A stretch of DNA of 64,000 nt from Syncephalis fuscata (taxonomy: Eukaryota; Zoopagomycota; Zoopagomycetes; Zoopagales; Piptocephalidaceae): contig JAHLTZ010000001.1 in NCBI GenBank assembly GCA_025786725.1, forward strand, positions 744,001 to 808,000. Direction: 5' to 3'. Below are positions 63,834-64,000 of the stretch, piece by piece. Numbering within the stretch: the first letter of the stretch is position 1; the number at the start of each line of letters is the position of its first letter. The notes under the pieces are model-generated. The model saw only the letters and a list, made by a program, of their open reading frames with translations, had not been told where the DNA came from and did no database searches. A program made the position numbers and the translations under genes.

Positions 63834-64000
63834 AATGCAATAATACGCTAGCAATGCCAGCTAAACAGCTTGTTGGTAAATTATCAGATAAAAAGTAAAA
63901 TGTTGGGGTCAAAATAAATTAGTTTCAATCCCTTAAAATACTGAGTAATGTCATACAAATGGTTTACTTTATTGATAAGCATCGATTGGATTTATTTAAT
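63834..64000. other. Upstream region of MCT-like gene, window edge
   Basis: Contains the promoter of the gene starting at 63833. Nothing else can be judged at this length. Confidence 0.4.

Overview
This window is nuclear DNA from a fungus. It is AT-rich and gene-dense. Nearly every gene carries several short spliceosomal introns, mostly about 34-75 nt, GT...AG, often with a CTAAC-like branch site next to the acceptor. The standard code applies. A fungal source is indicated by an exomer cargo adaptor (ChAPs/BCH1 family), a BUR1-type CDK, an NDR/Cbk1-type kinase, a yeast-type prolyl-tRNA synthetase, LIP2, ORT1, TFC4 and SWC5. The base composition, intron density and lineage-specific membrane proteins suggest an early-diverging lineage (Zoopagomycota, Mucoromycota or chytrid-like), but that placement is inference. 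I saw no bacterial operons, CRISPR arrays, prophage or transposons.

Layout. 0.5-3.9 kb: a probable inner-kinetochore CENP-P/Ctf19-like gene, a glycine/alanine-rich small membrane protein, a degenerate 36-bp tandem repeat and a small basic ORF. 3.9-7.2 kb: AT-rich non-coding DNA holding one tRNA-Leu(UAA). 7.2-8.6 kb: a secreted protein-kinase-like protein. 10-20 kb: PRP3 (broken in frame), CENP-X/MHF2, a WD40 protein, an Asn-rich orphan and a BUR1/CDK9 kinase. 20-29 kb: prolyl-tRNA synthetase, SWC5, a PPR protein, LIP2 and the mitochondrial ornithine carrier. 30-37 kb: an accessory-looking island of surface and secretory genes (two 7TM proteins and one single-pass glycoprotein) with small unrecognised ORFs. 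37-53 kb: NDR kinase, ChAPs, OSGIN-like flavoprotein, TFIIIC subunit TFC4 and a bacterial-type CMP kinase. 54-64 kb: DBF4, a GH47 mannosidase, a small secreted protein with dibasic sites, an MFSD5/MOT2-like transporter and an MCT-like transporter.

Genes are often arranged as close divergent pairs (TFC4/CMK, CENP-X/WD40, BUR1/ProRS) and tight convergent pairs (ProRS/SWC5, LIP2/ORT1, MFSD5/MCT). Functional themes are chromosome segregation and replication (CENP-P-like, CENP-X, DBF4), transcription and splicing (BUR1, SWC5, TFC4, PRP3), mitochondrial metabolism (LIP2, ORT1, PPR, probably CMK), and secretion and cell surface (ChAPs, GH47, NDR kinase, 7TM island).

The most general structural observation is that many conserved genes (PRP3, SWC5, LIP2, ChAPs, TFC4, CMK, DBF4, MCT) carry single-base frame breaks. 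Almost all look like one missing base, often in a short A/T run. This fits uncorrected deletion errors in the assembly better than real pseudogenes. The frame breaks are described but not repaired, and coordinates for these genes span the breaks.
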